This document shows positions 9,154-17,016 of a stretch of DNA of 42,724 nucleotides, one piece after another. The notes below the pieces were generated by a model. The model was given only the letters and a program-made list of their open reading frames with translations. It was not told the origin of the DNA and searched no databases. The DNA lies in assembly GCA_021734705.1 (NCBI GenBank), contig JAIPIJ010000002.1:1-42724 (forward strand). The letters are read 5' to 3'. Each line of letters starts with the position of its first letter. The first letter of the stretch is position 1. A program made the position numbers and the translations under genes. This DNA is from Candidatus Peribacteraceae bacterium (lineage in GTDB: Bacteria; Patescibacteriota; Gracilibacteria; JAHISY01).

Positions 9154-9174
9154 AGGTTCTAGGTTTTAGTTTTT
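9140..9174. repeat. 7-bp repeat array, 5 units, left flank of the S23 gene
   Basis: Five contiguous heptamers in perfect register: AGGTTTT, AGGTTAG, AGGTTCT, AGGTTTT, AGTTTTT. The array contains the valS stop codon and ends exactly at the S23 start codon (9175). Its consensus AGGTTNT is the reverse complement of the array on the other side of the S23 gene. Confidence 0.85.
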
Positions 9175-9540
9175 ATGTTGAAAAATTTTAAAGAATTAAT
9201 CGTTTGGCAGAAGGCCTTCACCCTTATTAAAAGTATTTACCGTTTTACAGAGAGTTTTCCCAAAAATGAAGAGTTTGGTTTGAAGTCACAAATTCGTCGT
9301 GCGTCAGTTTCAATTGTGTCTAATATAGCTGAAGGCTCAGTTCGTTCAACGCGTCGCGACTACGCAAATTTTTTAAGTACAGCGCTTGGTTCAGCGGCCG
9401 AACTTGAAACACAGATTTTATTATCAACAGAATTGGGTTATTTTAATAAATATCAAAGTGATAAATTATTATCTGATTTATCCGAAGTTGCTAAAATGCT
9501 CTTTGTGATTCGTCGAAAATTGCTGAAGCCTACAACCTAA
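9175..9540 (+). CDS. Four-helix-bundle protein of the S23 (23S rRNA intervening sequence) family
   Basis: A 121-residue protein with the family pattern: FKELIVWQKAFTLIKSIYRFT helix, FPKNEEFGLKSQIRRASVSIVSNIAEG, then RDYANFLSTALGSAAELETQILLS and a closing basic helix. Relatives are encoded in intervening sequences of 23S rRNA in some bacteria, stand alone in many genomes, and resemble Avd of diversity-generating retroelements. The biochemical role is not established. The ATG is the first base after a 7-bp repeat array, and the stop codon lies inside a second array in inverted orientation, so the gene looks like a discrete cassette placed between valS and cysE. No SD sequence or -10 box is visible at the start. 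No rRNA or reverse transcriptase gene is nearby. Confidence 0.88.
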   Translation: MLKNFKELIVWQKAFTLIKSIYRFTESFPKNEEFGLKSQIRRASVSIVSNIAEGSVRSTRRDYANFLSTALGSAAELETQILLSTELGYFNKYQSDKLLSDLSEVAKMLFVIRRKLLKPTT

Positions 9541-9556
9541 AACCTTTCACCTAAAA
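9529..9556. repeat. 7-bp repeat array, 4 units, right flank of the S23 gene (inverted)
   Basis: CCTACAA, CCTAAAA, CCTTTCA and CCTAAAA in exact 7-bp register. The array covers the S23 stop codon and its last base is the first base of the cysE ATG at 9556. It is the reverse-complement type of the array at 9140-9174. Confidence 0.82.
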
Positions 9557-10083
9557 TGTTTGATTGGATTAAGTCCGCGATTGACCGTGATCCCGCTCTA
9601 CGAGGCGGGATTCGCCCGCTGGAGATTTTGCTCTATCCCGGGATGTGGGCGCTGGTATTTCACCGCGTCGCCCATCCGCTTTTTGAACTCGGATTGCCTT
9701 TCATCCCACGTTTACTTTCGCAAGTCGCGCGTCTGCTGACTGGGATTGAAATCCACCCGGGGGCGAAAATTGGCAAACGTTTTTTCATCGATCACGGCTA
9801 TGGAGTTGTGATTGGAGAAACGGCCGAAGTCGGAGATGATGTGATGATTTACCACGATGTCACACTGGGCGCGATTGGCTGGTGGAAGGAGAATTTGAAA
9901 AAGCAGCGCCATCCGACGGTAGGAAATCGCGTTGTCATCGGCGCGGGTGCGAAAATTCTCGGACCGGTCAAAATTGGTAATGACGCGAAAATCGGTGTGC
10001 TTGCGGTCGTCGTCAATGACGTTCCAGCGAAAACCGTCGTCGCTGGTTCGCTGGGTAAGATTCTAAAAAATAAACGCCGATAA
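9556..10083 (+). CDS. cysE: Serine O-acetyltransferase
   Basis: A 175-residue enzyme that acetylates L-serine with acetyl-CoA, the first step of cysteine synthesis. The N-terminal helical part ([22 protein letters not shown]) leads into a left-handed beta-helix of hexapeptide repeats with the catalytic-site motifs [30 protein letters not shown], then [18 protein letters not shown] and the closing [20 protein letters not shown]. The length fits the short EpsC/CysE form lacking the long N-terminal domain of the E. coli enzyme. The ATG overlaps the last unit of a 7-bp repeat array, so no normal promoter or SD is seen. The partner CysK is not in the window. Confidence 0.93.
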   Translation: MFDWIKSAIDRDPALRGGIRPLEILLYPGMWALVFHRVAHPLFELGLPFIPRLLSQVARLLTGIEIHPGAKIGKRFFIDHGYGVVIGETAEVGDDVMIYHDVTLGAIGWWKENLKKQRHPTVGNRVVIGAGAKILGPVKIGNDAKIGVLAVVVNDVPAKTVVAGSLGKILKNKRR

Positions 10084-10110
10084 GACTTTATTAAACAGAC
10101 TCTCCGCCTA

Positions 10111-10139
10111 TTGATTTTCTAGGTTATTTTTGGTATAAT
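10111..10139 (+). promoter_or_regulatory. Sigma70-type promoter deciding the start of the next gene
   Basis: TTGATT (10111-10116), 17-bp spacer, TATAAT (10134-10139). The -10 box directly abuts an in-frame ATG at 10140, which would lie upstream of the expected transcription start near 10147. The next in-frame ATG at 10161 is therefore the likely initiation codon. Confidence 0.75.
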
Positions 10140-10160
10140 ATGAAGATAACAAAAACAAAT

Positions 10161-11291
10161 ATGGGTGTCGAGCAAAACTCAAACCAAAATCGAGCCGAAG
10201 AATATCAGAACAGGCGTAAGCAAATCAAAGGCGAGTCTACTAATATGCGCCAGTTAGCTGCCAACATGTTTAAAGCAGCTTTGAATGAAAAACTTGCGAA
10301 TAAGCCAAGCGATGCAGAAAAAATAGCGATGGTGATAGCTGCAGCTCAAAAGCAGGCCCTTGGTTCTCCAGAAAAACAGCGAAATAGTGTAGAGAAGCCA
10401 AATACAGCCCTAGAACAATTGAATCAAAAAAATCTTGAGTTAAAGGCTGCAGTTGATAAATTGGGTTTACCTAGAGGTTACAAGTTTGATGGTACATTTA
10501 TCCGTAATCCTGACGGAGAAGCCATAGCAGTTTTTAGCGCTAAAGATAAGCAGTTTAAACTTCAGCACTCGGAATATTCGCATTCCCTGTATCTTTCGGC
10601 AGAAGCTTTAGTTGCCGCGATCCACGAATCGGTCAAAGATTGGGCCGAGATTAATAACAAAAAGATTGAAGCCGCGATTAGGAAATTGGGTCTTCCTAGG
10701 GGTTACAGTTTTAAAAATGGACTTATTCGTGATCAAAAGGGTCGCATAGTTGGCCAATTTGATGCAGCTAAAGGTCAGTTTATGCACCTCGAACTTCTAG
10801 GTCGCGACAGAAATGGTTTAAAGAAAACGAGGATCAGAATTGATGGTTCTGCTGTAGAAATGCTCCATGCAGTTTGGGCTGAGTCAAAAAAAGAACAAGG
10901 TTCTAGTAGGGAGTCTTTGGAATCTCCGCAAGACAAGGTAATTCGGAAAATGATACAGGAGAAAGTTGGCCTACCAATCCTCAAAATTGTTGGTGAATTT
11001 TCTAAAAATGGTCGCCTAACGCCAAAAGCAGAGTTAAAAATTACAAAAACAATAAATGAAGTTCTTTTTTCTAAAGATCGAGCAACTTGGAAAATCTGTA
11101 AACAAATTTTAGATTCGAGAACTCCGATTAATGTTAGTTCATCTTTGTCTTTAGTGAGAGATACGATTCCAGGAGCTGTTAAAGATTACATACAAGGCGA
11201 GATTGATAATAAAAACATAGGAGGAATTAATGAAGCTAGTGGCAGGTTTATAGATGGACTAAGGCAGATTGTCAGTTCATCAATGAAATAA
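10161..11291 (+). CDS. Unknown soluble protein with an internal duplication (KLGLPRGY repeats)
   Basis: 376 residues from the ATG at 10161; the in-frame ATG at 10140 lies before the predicted transcription start and is not preferred. I do not recognise a family. The N-terminal 90 or so residues are polar and rich in N, Q, E and K, probably disordered or helical. The middle holds two copies of a unit of about 75-80 residues: KLGLPRGYKFDGTFIRNPDG...AKDKQF and KLGLPRGYSFKNGLIRDQKG...AAKGQF, each followed by an aliphatic helix (ALVAAIHESV; VEMLHAVWAE). The C-terminal third is helical and basic. There is no signal peptide or membrane segment. The gene looks more AT-rich than valS or thyX beside it, which could indicate relaxed selection or transfer. 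No function is assigned. Confidence 0.7.
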   Translation: MGVEQNSNQNRAEEYQNRRKQIKGESTNMRQLAANMFKAALNEKLANKPSDAEKIAMVIAAAQKQALGSPEKQRNSVEKPNTALEQLNQKNLELKAAVDKLGLPRGYKFDGTFIRNPDGEAIAVFSAKDKQFKLQHSEYSHSLYLSAEALVAAIHESVKDWAEINNKKIEAAIRKLGLPRGYSFKNGLIRDQKGRIVGQFDAAKGQFMHLELLGRDRNGLKKTRIRIDGSAVEMLHAVWAESKKEQGSSRESLESPQDKVIRKMIQEKVGLPILKIVGEFSKNGRLTPKAELKITKTINEVLFSKDRATWKICKQILDSRTPINVSSSLSLVRDTIPGAVKDYIQGEIDNKNIGGINEASGRFIDGLRQIVSSSMK

Positions 11292-11334
11292 TCTATAAGA
11301 TTTATAGTTAGTTCTTCCCAGCGCTTTTTTCCGC

Positions 11335-11340
11335 TAAAAT
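11335..11340 (+). promoter_or_regulatory. -10 box of thyX, leaderless spacing
   Basis: TAAAAT (in CCGCTAAAAT) ends 7 nt before the GTG at 11348. The -35 region is poor. Confidence 0.5.
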
Positions 11341-11347
11341 CACCTGC

Positions 11348-12058
11348 GTGAAAGTTTTTCTCATTTCCCATACGCAGGATCCGGAGGCGGTCGTCGCCGC
11401 GGCGATCAACCAGTGTTATTCGGCGAGTGGGGGAGCGGAGCTCAAGGAAAAAATTTCTCCCGATAAACGTGAACGGCTGATCAATATTGTGATGAATGGC
11501 GGGCACCTCTCGACGATTGAGCACGCCAGTTTTACTTTTGCTGTGGAAGGAGTCTCTCGGGCGTTGACACACCAGCTCGTGCGCCACCGTGTTGCCAGTT
11601 TCAGTCAGCAATCCCAGCGTTATGTGAAATTCAAGGACGGCAAATTTGATTTTGTTACGCCGCCCAAGATCGCTGCGCATAAAGATTTGAAAGAAAAGTT
11701 TGAAACTAAAATGCAGGAGCTGGGTGAGTTTTATGAAGAAATGCTGGAGGCCAAAGTTCCAGCCGAAGACGCCCGTGCGATTCTACCGAATGCGACGGCT
11801 ACGAAAATCGTCTTCACGATGAATGCTCGCTCACTCTTGAATTTCTTCGAACACCGGCTCTGTGTCCGGGCCCAAGCCGAGATTCGGGAAATGGCAACCA
11901 AGATGTTGGAGCTGGTGGAACCGGTTGCACCAAATATTTTTAAATTTGCTGGACCGACCTGCGCAACCCAGAAAATTTGCTGGGAAGGTGATTTATCCTG
12001 CGGCAAGTGGAAGGCAATCGAAGGTGGCGAGTTGCGTTCGCGAAACCCGAAAAGTTAA
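11348..12058 (+). CDS. thyX: FAD-dependent thymidylate synthase
   Basis: A 236-residue flavoenzyme that makes dTMP from dUMP using methylenetetrahydrofolate as carbon donor and NADPH as reductant. The signature RHRVASFSQQSQRY is present at residues 79-92, with R79, H80, R81, S89 and R91 in the expected places. It is preceded by GGHLSTIEHASFTF and followed by ARAILPNATATKIVFTMNARSLLNFFEHR, both standard for ThyX. A thyA-type enzyme or DHFR is not seen here; ThyX does not produce dihydrofolate, so it reduces the need for DHFR. The GTG start is supported by a TAAAAT box 7 nt upstream. The TAA stop is embedded in the TAAAAT box serving hsp20. Confidence 0.96.
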   Translation: MKVFLISHTQDPEAVVAAAINQCYSASGGAELKEKISPDKRERLINIVMNGGHLSTIEHASFTFAVEGVSRALTHQLVRHRVASFSQQSQRYVKFKDGKFDFVTPPKIAAHKDLKEKFETKMQELGEFYEEMLEAKVPAEDARAILPNATATKIVFTMNARSLLNFFEHRLCVRAQAEIREMATKMLELVEPVAPNIFKFAGPTCATQKICWEGDLSCGKWKAIEGGELRSRNPKS

Positions 12059-12061
12059 AAT
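12056..12061 (+). promoter_or_regulatory. Possible -10 box of hsp20 overlapping the thyX stop
   Basis: TAAAAT begins with the thyX stop codon TAA and ends 10 nt before the hsp20 ATG at 12072. This would give a leader of only about 3 nt. No -35 is obvious. Confidence 0.35.
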
Positions 12062-12071
12062 AATCTCCGAA

Positions 12072-12539
12072 ATGAGCTTCGATAATAAACCCATCGGTAT
12101 CGGGAATCTGGCGACGAATTTGAAGCGCGCGCAGAAAGATCCGCCAGCCATCCAGAACTTGAAAAAAGTTCCGGACGAGATTGCGGAGAATGAGGATGGC
12201 GAGGTCGCCCAGCTCGCAGTCGATGTGCGTGAGACCAATGACAACCTGATCATCGTCGCGCCGCTGGCAGGAGTCGCACCGGATGATGTGCGCGTCGAGA
12301 TTACCGAGGACGTCGTCACGATCGAGGGTGAACGCCAGCAGCCCTTGCTTGAATCTAGCGATGACGAATATTTAGTGCAGGAGTGTTTTTTCGGGCCCTT
12401 TTCCCGTTCGATTGTCCTGCCAGAAGCGGTCAACTCCAAGAAAGCCCGAGCGGAATTTAAAAAAAGCGTGCTGGTGCTTACGATCCCGAAACTAGACAAT
12501 GTCCGTACTCGTGTGGTCAAAATTCAGCCGAGCGAATAG
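12072..12539 (+). CDS. Small heat-shock protein, Hsp20/alpha-crystallin family
   Basis: 155 residues from the ATG at 12072; an open frame continues further 5' but overlaps thyX and is not coding. Residues about 50-150 form an alpha-crystallin domain: VAQLAVDVRETNDNLIIVAPLAGVAPDDVRVEI, then DVVTIEGERQ, YLVQECFFGPFSRSIVLP and the closing AEFKKSVLVLTIPK, which contains the A-x-x-x-n-G-V-L-like strand (here KKSVLVL). Members are ATP-independent holdases that bind unfolding proteins in the cytoplasm. The N-terminal arm is short, polar and acidic. The stop codon starts a 7-bp repeat array. No CIRCE or similar heat-shock element is seen. Confidence 0.9.
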   Translation: MSFDNKPIGIGNLATNLKRAQKDPPAIQNLKKVPDEIAENEDGEVAQLAVDVRETNDNLIIVAPLAGVAPDDVRVEITEDVVTIEGERQQPLLESSDDEYLVQECFFGPFSRSIVLPEAVNSKKARAEFKKSVLVLTIPKLDNVRTRVVKIQPSE

Positions 12540-12572
12540 GTTCTAGGTTTCAGGGTCTAGGGAACAGGGTTG
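12538..12572. repeat. 7-bp repeat array, 5 units, after hsp20
   Basis: AGGTTCT, AGGTTTC, AGGGTCT, AGGGAAC, AGGGTTG in exact register. The first unit includes the last two bases of the hsp20 stop codon. The consensus is AGGnnnn. Confidence 0.8.
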
Positions 12573-12589
12573 GCTTAAGAGCTTTGGTG

Positions 12590-12595
12590 TAAAAT
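12590..12595 (+). promoter_or_regulatory. Possible -10 box of the M23 peptidase gene
   Basis: TAAAAT, with an expected start near 12602 and a leader of roughly 29 nt before the TTG at 12631. No good -35 is seen; the upstream sequence is the repeat array. Confidence 0.35.
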
Positions 12596-12630
12596 GCACG
12601 AAGATTTTGCGTTATTTCTCTGCCTGAAAA

Positions 12631-14034
12631 TTGAAAATCCTAAAACTAATTTCTTTCGTTCTTGCCCTGGCAATTCTCACTACTCCTTTTGTGAACGCGG
12701 CGATCGAACGTGAGGGGATTTTTGACCAGGCTAGCAAAACGGTCGATGCCTTGCTTTTCGTGCGCAATGCTATCGATGAGAAATACGAGACCTATCTGAA
12801 TTCGGCAGGACGGGTAGATCAGATCGTGGCGGATAAATTGCCGCTGTTAGAGGCCAAAATCAACACCTTGTCGGCCCAACTACGTAATTTTGATGAAAAT
12901 CTGGCCCGCGAAAAAGTCAACCTGCAGAATTTGCAAGACCAGACCAAAGCCGTGCAGTTAGAGTTAATTGATCTGGGAGAGCTGACCGAGATGCGTGAAG
13001 TTGAGCTGGACCGTTCCCAAGATTTACTCAATGAGTTTATCCGGATCGCTTACGCTGAAACAATGCAGTACACCGATTGGGAAACCGGTGAAGTTTCTAC
13101 GCTGAAATTCCTTTTTACCGATGAGAGTTTGGCAGATGTCGAGACCAAGAAAAGCTACCTTGATGTTTTGCAGAATGTTTCAGCTGGCTTGATTTTAGAT
13201 CTTCAGAAGAAGCAGGCCGACTATGAAAAAGTTAAAGCTAGCCTACTAGCGAAGCGCGGTGAGCTTATTTTGTTACAGCAAGAAATCTTGTTGCGTACAC
13301 GCGAACTGGAAAAAATGCGGGCTGGTAAACAAGCGCTGCTCAATGAAACGCGCGGCCAGGAAGCTCAGTATCGCAAGCTAGTTGAGGAGTCGAAGCGGCA
13401 ACAGCTTGAAGCGTTAGCCGAGATTAATGAGCTTAAATCTCAACTTGGTGTGATTGATGGTAAGTTAAAAACTCTGAAGGGGAGCTTGAGTGAAGAGGAT
13501 TTCGCCAGACTGCTTGAGGACCAGTCGATCGCTTCAATCGCAGGAGTGATTTTCCCGAACCGGATTCCGAAGGTGCTCTGGCCGGCGAGTCCGGCGCGGG
13601 GGATCACGGCTTATTACCACGATTCCAGCTATGTCACGCGTTTCGGCGTGGCGCATCAGGCGGTCGATTTCCGTCTGACGCAGGGCTCCAGGGTGGCTGC
13701 AGCGGCTCCGGGGATCGTCTACAAAGCGAAAGACAACGGCTACGGCTACAGTTACATCACGATCGCGCATCCCGGCGGATTAGCTACAGTCTACGGCCAT
13801 ATTTCCAAAATATTGGTGAAAGAAGGGGACATTGTAAGGGCGGGTGATTTGATTGGCCTCTCGGGCGGGATCCCGGGGACGAAGGGTGCGGGCTATATGA
13901 CCACCGGGGCTCATCTACACTTCGAAGTCATCGATCATGGTGAACACGCCGATCCGTTGGACTATCTGCCGCTGGAGAAGATGCGCCTAGACGATATTCC
14001 AAAGAAATATCTGGATGAGGCGGTGGAGTTGTGA
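12631..14034 (+). CDS. Exported coiled-coil M23 (LytM-type) peptidoglycan endopeptidase, EnvC-like
   Basis: 467 residues. The TTG start gives a classical signal peptide (MKILKLISFVLALAILTTPF then VNAA), so the protein is exported. Residues about 60-285 are a long heptad-rich coiled coil. The C-terminal M23 domain holds the zinc ligands H342 and D346 (HQAVDF) and H430 with H428 (HLHFEV), plus the VYGHIS motif near 387, so it should be active. The coiled coil followed by LytM resembles EnvC/NlpD-type proteins that cut or control cutting of cross-links at division. It lies downstream of a repeat array and is probably transcribed alone. The TTG start is preferred because it is the only one giving a full signal peptide. 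It ends in TGA. Confidence 0.92.
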   Translation: MKILKLISFVLALAILTTPFVNAAIEREGIFDQASKTVDALLFVRNAIDEKYETYLNSAGRVDQIVADKLPLLEAKINTLSAQLRNFDENLAREKVNLQNLQDQTKAVQLELIDLGELTEMREVELDRSQDLLNEFIRIAYAETMQYTDWETGEVSTLKFLFTDESLADVETKKSYLDVLQNVSAGLILDLQKKQADYEKVKASLLAKRGELILLQQEILLRTRELEKMRAGKQALLNETRGQEAQYRKLVEESKRQQLEALAEINELKSQLGVIDGKLKTLKGSLSEEDFARLLEDQSIASIAGVIFPNRIPKVLWPASPARGITAYYHDSSYVTRFGVAHQAVDFRLTQGSRVAAAAPGIVYKAKDNGYGYSYITIAHPGGLATVYGHISKILVKEGDIVRAGDLIGLSGGIPGTKGAGYMTTGAHLHFEVIDHGEHADPLDYLPLEKMRLDDIPKKYLDEAVEL

Positions 14035-14078
14035 TTTGGAAAAAAGCTGTTAAAGTGACTACTTGTAATTAATTTATA

Positions 14079-14402
14079 GTGAATAAAATTGCTTTACCTC
14101 CCGATTTTTCAGGTATAAATGTGGGGGTCTCGTGTCTAAATCAGGCTACTGATACTAATCATCTTGCCGGATTACCTGGGCTAAAAAAATTAGTACGGCT
14201 TGCTAGTATGCAGTCGCCAACGGTTGATTTTCCTGGTGATCCGTTGGCTTTGCTGACTGGGCGAATAGCACTTGCAAGAACTATGGAGAATATGGGCTTC
14301 GAAGACATAGGACATTATCGGATACCAGACGGCATCGTATCTACGAGAACGGCATTGGTGACATGTCTGGCACCGGATCGATATCTTGAGGAAAAGACTT
14401 AA
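14079..14402 (+). CDS. Unknown small protein
   Basis: A 107-residue open frame starting with GTG. It has no signal peptide or membrane segment; it contains short aliphatic helices (LAGLPGLKKLVRLASM; PLALLTGRIALARTMENMGF) and two cysteines. I recognise no family. Supporting it as a real gene are that it fills the gap between two clear genes, keeps a protein-like composition and is not covered by a better frame. Against it, the upstream -10 (TAATTA, 7 nt before the GTG) is weak. It ends 16 nt before the convergent transporter stop. Confidence 0.5.
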   Translation: MNKIALPPDFSGINVGVSCLNQATDTNHLAGLPGLKKLVRLASMQSPTVDFPGDPLALLTGRIALARTMENMGFEDIGHYRIPDGIVSTRTALVTCLAPDRYLEEKT

Positions 14403-14418
14403 AGCTAATCCTTAAGTT

Positions 14419-15981
14419 TTATTTCACAATCTCCTTCTCTCTAATAAACGGCAGCACAATCAGACAGCCGAAGGAGGTGATGATATTGATCCAAATCAGG
14501 ATTTCAATCGCACTTAGATCGAGGGCTTCGGCAGGTAGGCTGGGCGCTTTTAAGTATTCATACAAAATTCCACTCGCGTAGGTCGAGAGCGCCAGGCCGA
14601 TATTCATAACTGCGGCGATGACGGCGAAATTGGTCGCTTCGGCGCGCTTGGGTGTGATGAGTACCGCTAGTTTGAAGAGCGGAATATAAGCGATCATGAA
14701 GAGCATCTCAGCGATGAATCCCTGAACGAAGAGGAAATTTTCGACCGGCTTCAGGCTGACGATATTGCTCCAGAAGTCCGACCAACTGCCAGTCGTAAAC
14801 CAGGAAAGCAGCGCTTCGAAAAAATAGACTGGTGCGGCGATCACAGCTGCTAGGCAACGGGTGATGGAGCTGCTTCCAATTGTGGTGGCAAATTCAACCC
14901 GTGTGATTGCGAAACTGGAAATCCCGAAAAGTCCGGCTGAGATTACTGTCCACGCCAGTACTTTTTTCAAGTGAAAACGGTCGAAAAATTTAACCGCGAG
15001 AATTACTGCTAGCACTGAGGCAACTTGGCCGGAAGTTGAGATGAAGCCAAGAGTCTCTTCGGAAATTTGCAAATCATCTTTCAGGTAAAAGAACATCGGG
15101 CTGCCGGCACCGGGATTGAAACGCCAGAGTAGGATAAAGAGCATCGCGAGGAAGATCATGCCGCTCGCGAGTTTCATTTTCTTGAGTCTCCAGAAGTAGG
15201 CTGTCAGCCATGCGAAGAACGAGCCCCAGGAAAAGACGCTCCAAAAGGTTCGCGGCAGCTGCGACAGGCTGGGCAGAAAATCTGGGAAAGCGAGATTTGC
15301 GATGATGAAGATGAAGACTGCGACGAGGCTGGTGACAAAAGCGGGGGTAAGTTCGCTGCGTGCTTCTTTTTCTTCTTTGCGCGTAATCGCTTCTTCCTGA
15401 ATCCAGAAAGAGAAAATAGCTGTGAAGAGTGGCAGAATCGCGGCAATCCAAAAAATCTGATGGGGAGCTAGGATTTCCCGATAGATCAGCAGACCGGAGA
15501 AGAAGCTGGCGAAGAAAGCTGCTACACGAATCGAGGCTTGGGTAATGCCTTGTAATCTGGCGACATTCTTCGGATTCGACTGTTCGACGACGAAGCCGTC
15601 TGTCGCGACATCGGTGAAGCCAAGACCGACATTCGCGAGGACGAGGGGAATCAGGAAGCCAGTGAAGCTATCTGCAAACAACGCGATCCAAGCGTAGGCT
15701 GCGACGGCGACCAGCGGGAAGATGTGGAGGTAAGGCCGGCGGCGGAATTTCCCAATCGGGAAGAGATCAGTCAGGATTCCGTAGAGCGGTTTGATACTCC
15801 AAGGGATGATCGAAGCGGCGCCGACAACCGCCATTTGGGCAAAGTCTAGACCGAGCTGCTCGCGCAGGATTAGTGCCTCGGCGATCCCGGCGATACTCCC
15901 GCTGCCTTGCACGAAATACACCCACGCGATGAAAAACTCATTAAATGTCCGAAGCGGAATAATCCGGCGGAGGAAATTCAC
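14419..15981 (-). CDS. Major facilitator transporter, folate-biopterin (BT1) type
   Basis: A 520-residue polytopic membrane protein with about 12 hydrophobic segments. The N-terminal half carries PWSIKPLYGILTDLFPIG, the W-x-x-KPLYG-x-x-xD pattern characteristic of folate-biopterin transporters, and GFTDVATDGFVVEQSNP, also typical of that family. It probably imports folate or a related pterin by secondary transport; the exact substrate is inference. ThyX at 11.3 kb and MetF at 32.8 kb use folate cofactors, and no folate synthesis genes appear in the window, which fits salvage. The GTG at 15981 is supported by a TAAAAT box 6 nt upstream. It converges with a small unknown gene. Confidence 0.82.
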   Translation of the reverse strand: MNFLRRIIPLRTFNEFFIAWVYFVQGSGSIAGIAEALILREQLGLDFAQMAVVGAASIIPWSIKPLYGILTDLFPIGKFRRRPYLHIFPLVAVAAYAWIALFADSFTGFLIPLVLANVGLGFTDVATDGFVVEQSNPKNVARLQGITQASIRVAAFFASFFSGLLIYREILAPHQIFWIAAILPLFTAIFSFWIQEEAITRKEEKEARSELTPAFVTSLVAVFIFIIANLAFPDFLPSLSQLPRTFWSVFSWGSFFAWLTAYFWRLKKMKLASGMIFLAMLFILLWRFNPGAGSPMFFYLKDDLQISEETLGFISTSGQVASVLAVILAVKFFDRFHLKKVLAWTVISAGLFGISSFAITRVEFATTIGSSSITRCLAAVIAAPVYFFEALLSWFTTGSWSDFWSNIVSLKPVENFLFVQGFIAEMLFMIAYIPLFKLAVLITPKRAEATNFAVIAAVMNIGLALSTYASGILYEYLKAPSLPAEALDLSAIEILIWINIITSFGCLIVLPFIREKEIVK

Positions 15982-15987
15982 GCTATC

Positions 15988-15993
15988 ATTTTA
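15988..15993 (-). promoter_or_regulatory. -10 box of the transporter gene, leaderless spacing
   Basis: TAAAAT on the minus strand ends 6 nt before the GTG at 15981. Confidence 0.48.
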
Positions 15994-16047
15994 TCCCAGC
16001 TTATTGATAATATTTTTCAAAATATTTTTTTGCTCAATATGTTTTCA

Positions 16048-16056
16048 TGTTACAAT
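16048..16056 (+). promoter_or_regulatory. Extended -10 promoter for the unknown gene at 16088
   Basis: TGTTACAAT is an extended -10 box, with an expected start near 16063 and an AT-rich leader of about 25 nt without an SD sequence. Confidence 0.4.
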
Positions 16057-16087
16057 CACAAACCATTTATTTTTTTAATAAATTTTT

Positions 16088-16660
16088 ATGCCCAAAGATT
16101 TAAATGCAGGTGCGGTCGAGTCGAAAGCTCCCGAAGATTTTTCTCGAGAGACAATTCGTGCAATGCTATCGAGGCTCTATTCGGGTAATTTCTTAAAAGT
16201 GTTGGTCGATAGTTTATCGTCTCATCTCGGAGAACCCGTTGATATGCGTCGTGATCCAGATAGGACGAACTGCGCGGAAGCTCTGAATAATTTAAAAAAC
16301 GCGCGTGAAATTTTTAATCAATTCAAAAAATTATGGGAGGAGCTTATGCCGGGTGTAGAAATTCCGGATGGTGACATTGATATTTTTCGTAATTCGGACT
16401 CAGGTATTCAGGACTCTAAATTTATTTTAGATGTAGTGAAGACTTTTATTAAAATTGTGGGATTTCAAATTGAAAGACTGGAGAAAATAAAAATAAAATT
16501 CGGTGCAGGATCGATTAAAGGCAAAAAATGCGCTTTTGAGTTTAAAGGCGCAAGAGTAGTCGAAACGATAAAAGGCCTTTCCGGGTCGGGTTTTATTCTT
16601 ATTGAGACCAGTGACATAGAAAAGTCTGACGTGTCAGTCGAAGATGTCTCGCCGATTTAG
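16088..16660 (+). CDS. Unknown soluble protein
   Basis: 190 residues with no signal peptide or membrane segment. The first 115 or so residues look helical (SRETIRAMLSRLYSGNFLKVLVDSLSSHL; ALNNLKNAREIFNQFKKLWEEL); the rest includes a basic helix and strands (FKGARVVETIKGLSGSGFILIE) with an acidic end. I recognise no family. The ATG follows an AT-rich leader and an extended -10 box. The stop overlaps the convergent rplU stop by 4 nt. The gene looks AT-richer than rplU. Nothing in the neighbourhood suggests its role. Confidence 0.65.
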   Translation: MPKDLNAGAVESKAPEDFSRETIRAMLSRLYSGNFLKVLVDSLSSHLGEPVDMRRDPDRTNCAEALNNLKNAREIFNQFKKLWEELMPGVEIPDGDIDIFRNSDSGIQDSKFILDVVKTFIKIVGFQIERLEKIKIKFGAGSIKGKKCAFEFKGARVVETIKGLSGSGFILIETSDIEKSDVSVEDVSPI

Positions 16661-16974
16661 CCGTTAATCTTCAAAATCTCGAAAGTCGCCTCCAATTGGC
16701 GGTGGCCTTTGTCACGGCGGTAGCGCTTGCGAGCTTTCATTTTGAAAACACGGACTTTGTCGCCTTTCTTTACTTCTAGCACTTTTGCCTCGACGCTCGC
16801 GCCTTCGACTAGCGGTGCACCGATTTTGACATCGTCTCCGTCGGCGACGAGGAAAACGTGATTAATCTTGATCGGTTTATCGCTGGCGTCCGCAACTTTT
16901 TCCGCGACGATCTGATCGCCTTCACTGACGCGGAACTGTTTGCCGCCGAGACCGATGATTGCAAATTTAGACAT
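16657..16974 (-). CDS. rplU: 50S ribosomal protein L21
   Basis: A 105-residue 23S-rRNA-binding protein of the large subunit, normal in length. It shows FAIIGLGGKQFRVSEGDQIVAEK at the N-terminus and the conserved basic C-terminal KMKARKRYRRDKGHRQ segment. The usual partner rpmA (L27) does not follow; the convergent unknown gene overlaps its stop instead. The ATG at 16974 follows a leader made largely of 7-bp repeats, with a TAGAAT box at 17017-17022 as the likely promoter. That gives a leader of about 35 nt, unusual here because most units seem leaderless. Confidence 0.96.
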   Translation of the reverse strand: MSKFAIIGLGGKQFRVSEGDQIVAEKVADASDKPIKINHVFLVADGDDVKIGAPLVEGASVEAKVLEVKKGDKVRVFKMKARKRYRRDKGHRQLEATFEILKING

Positions 16975-16978
16975 TTAC

Positions 16979-17013
16979 AGGAGTAAGGATTAAGAATTAA
17001 GAAGTAAGTAATT
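16979..17013. repeat. 7-bp repeat array, 5 units, in the rplU leader
   Basis: AGGAGTA, AGGATTA, AGAATTA, AGAAGTA, AGTAATT in exact register, starting 5 nt before the rplU ATG. If the TAGAAT box at 17017-17022 is used, nearly the whole 5' UTR of rplU is this array. Confidence 0.8.
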
Positions 17014-17016
17014 TTT

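Noticed and set aside
9175-9540. Diversity-generating retroelement, because the S23 protein resembles Avd
   Set aside because: No reverse transcriptase, template repeat or variable C-type lectin gene is present.
9140-9556. Insertion sequence with transposase
   Set aside because: The cassette encodes only the S23 protein, and no target-site duplication is evident apart from the repeats.
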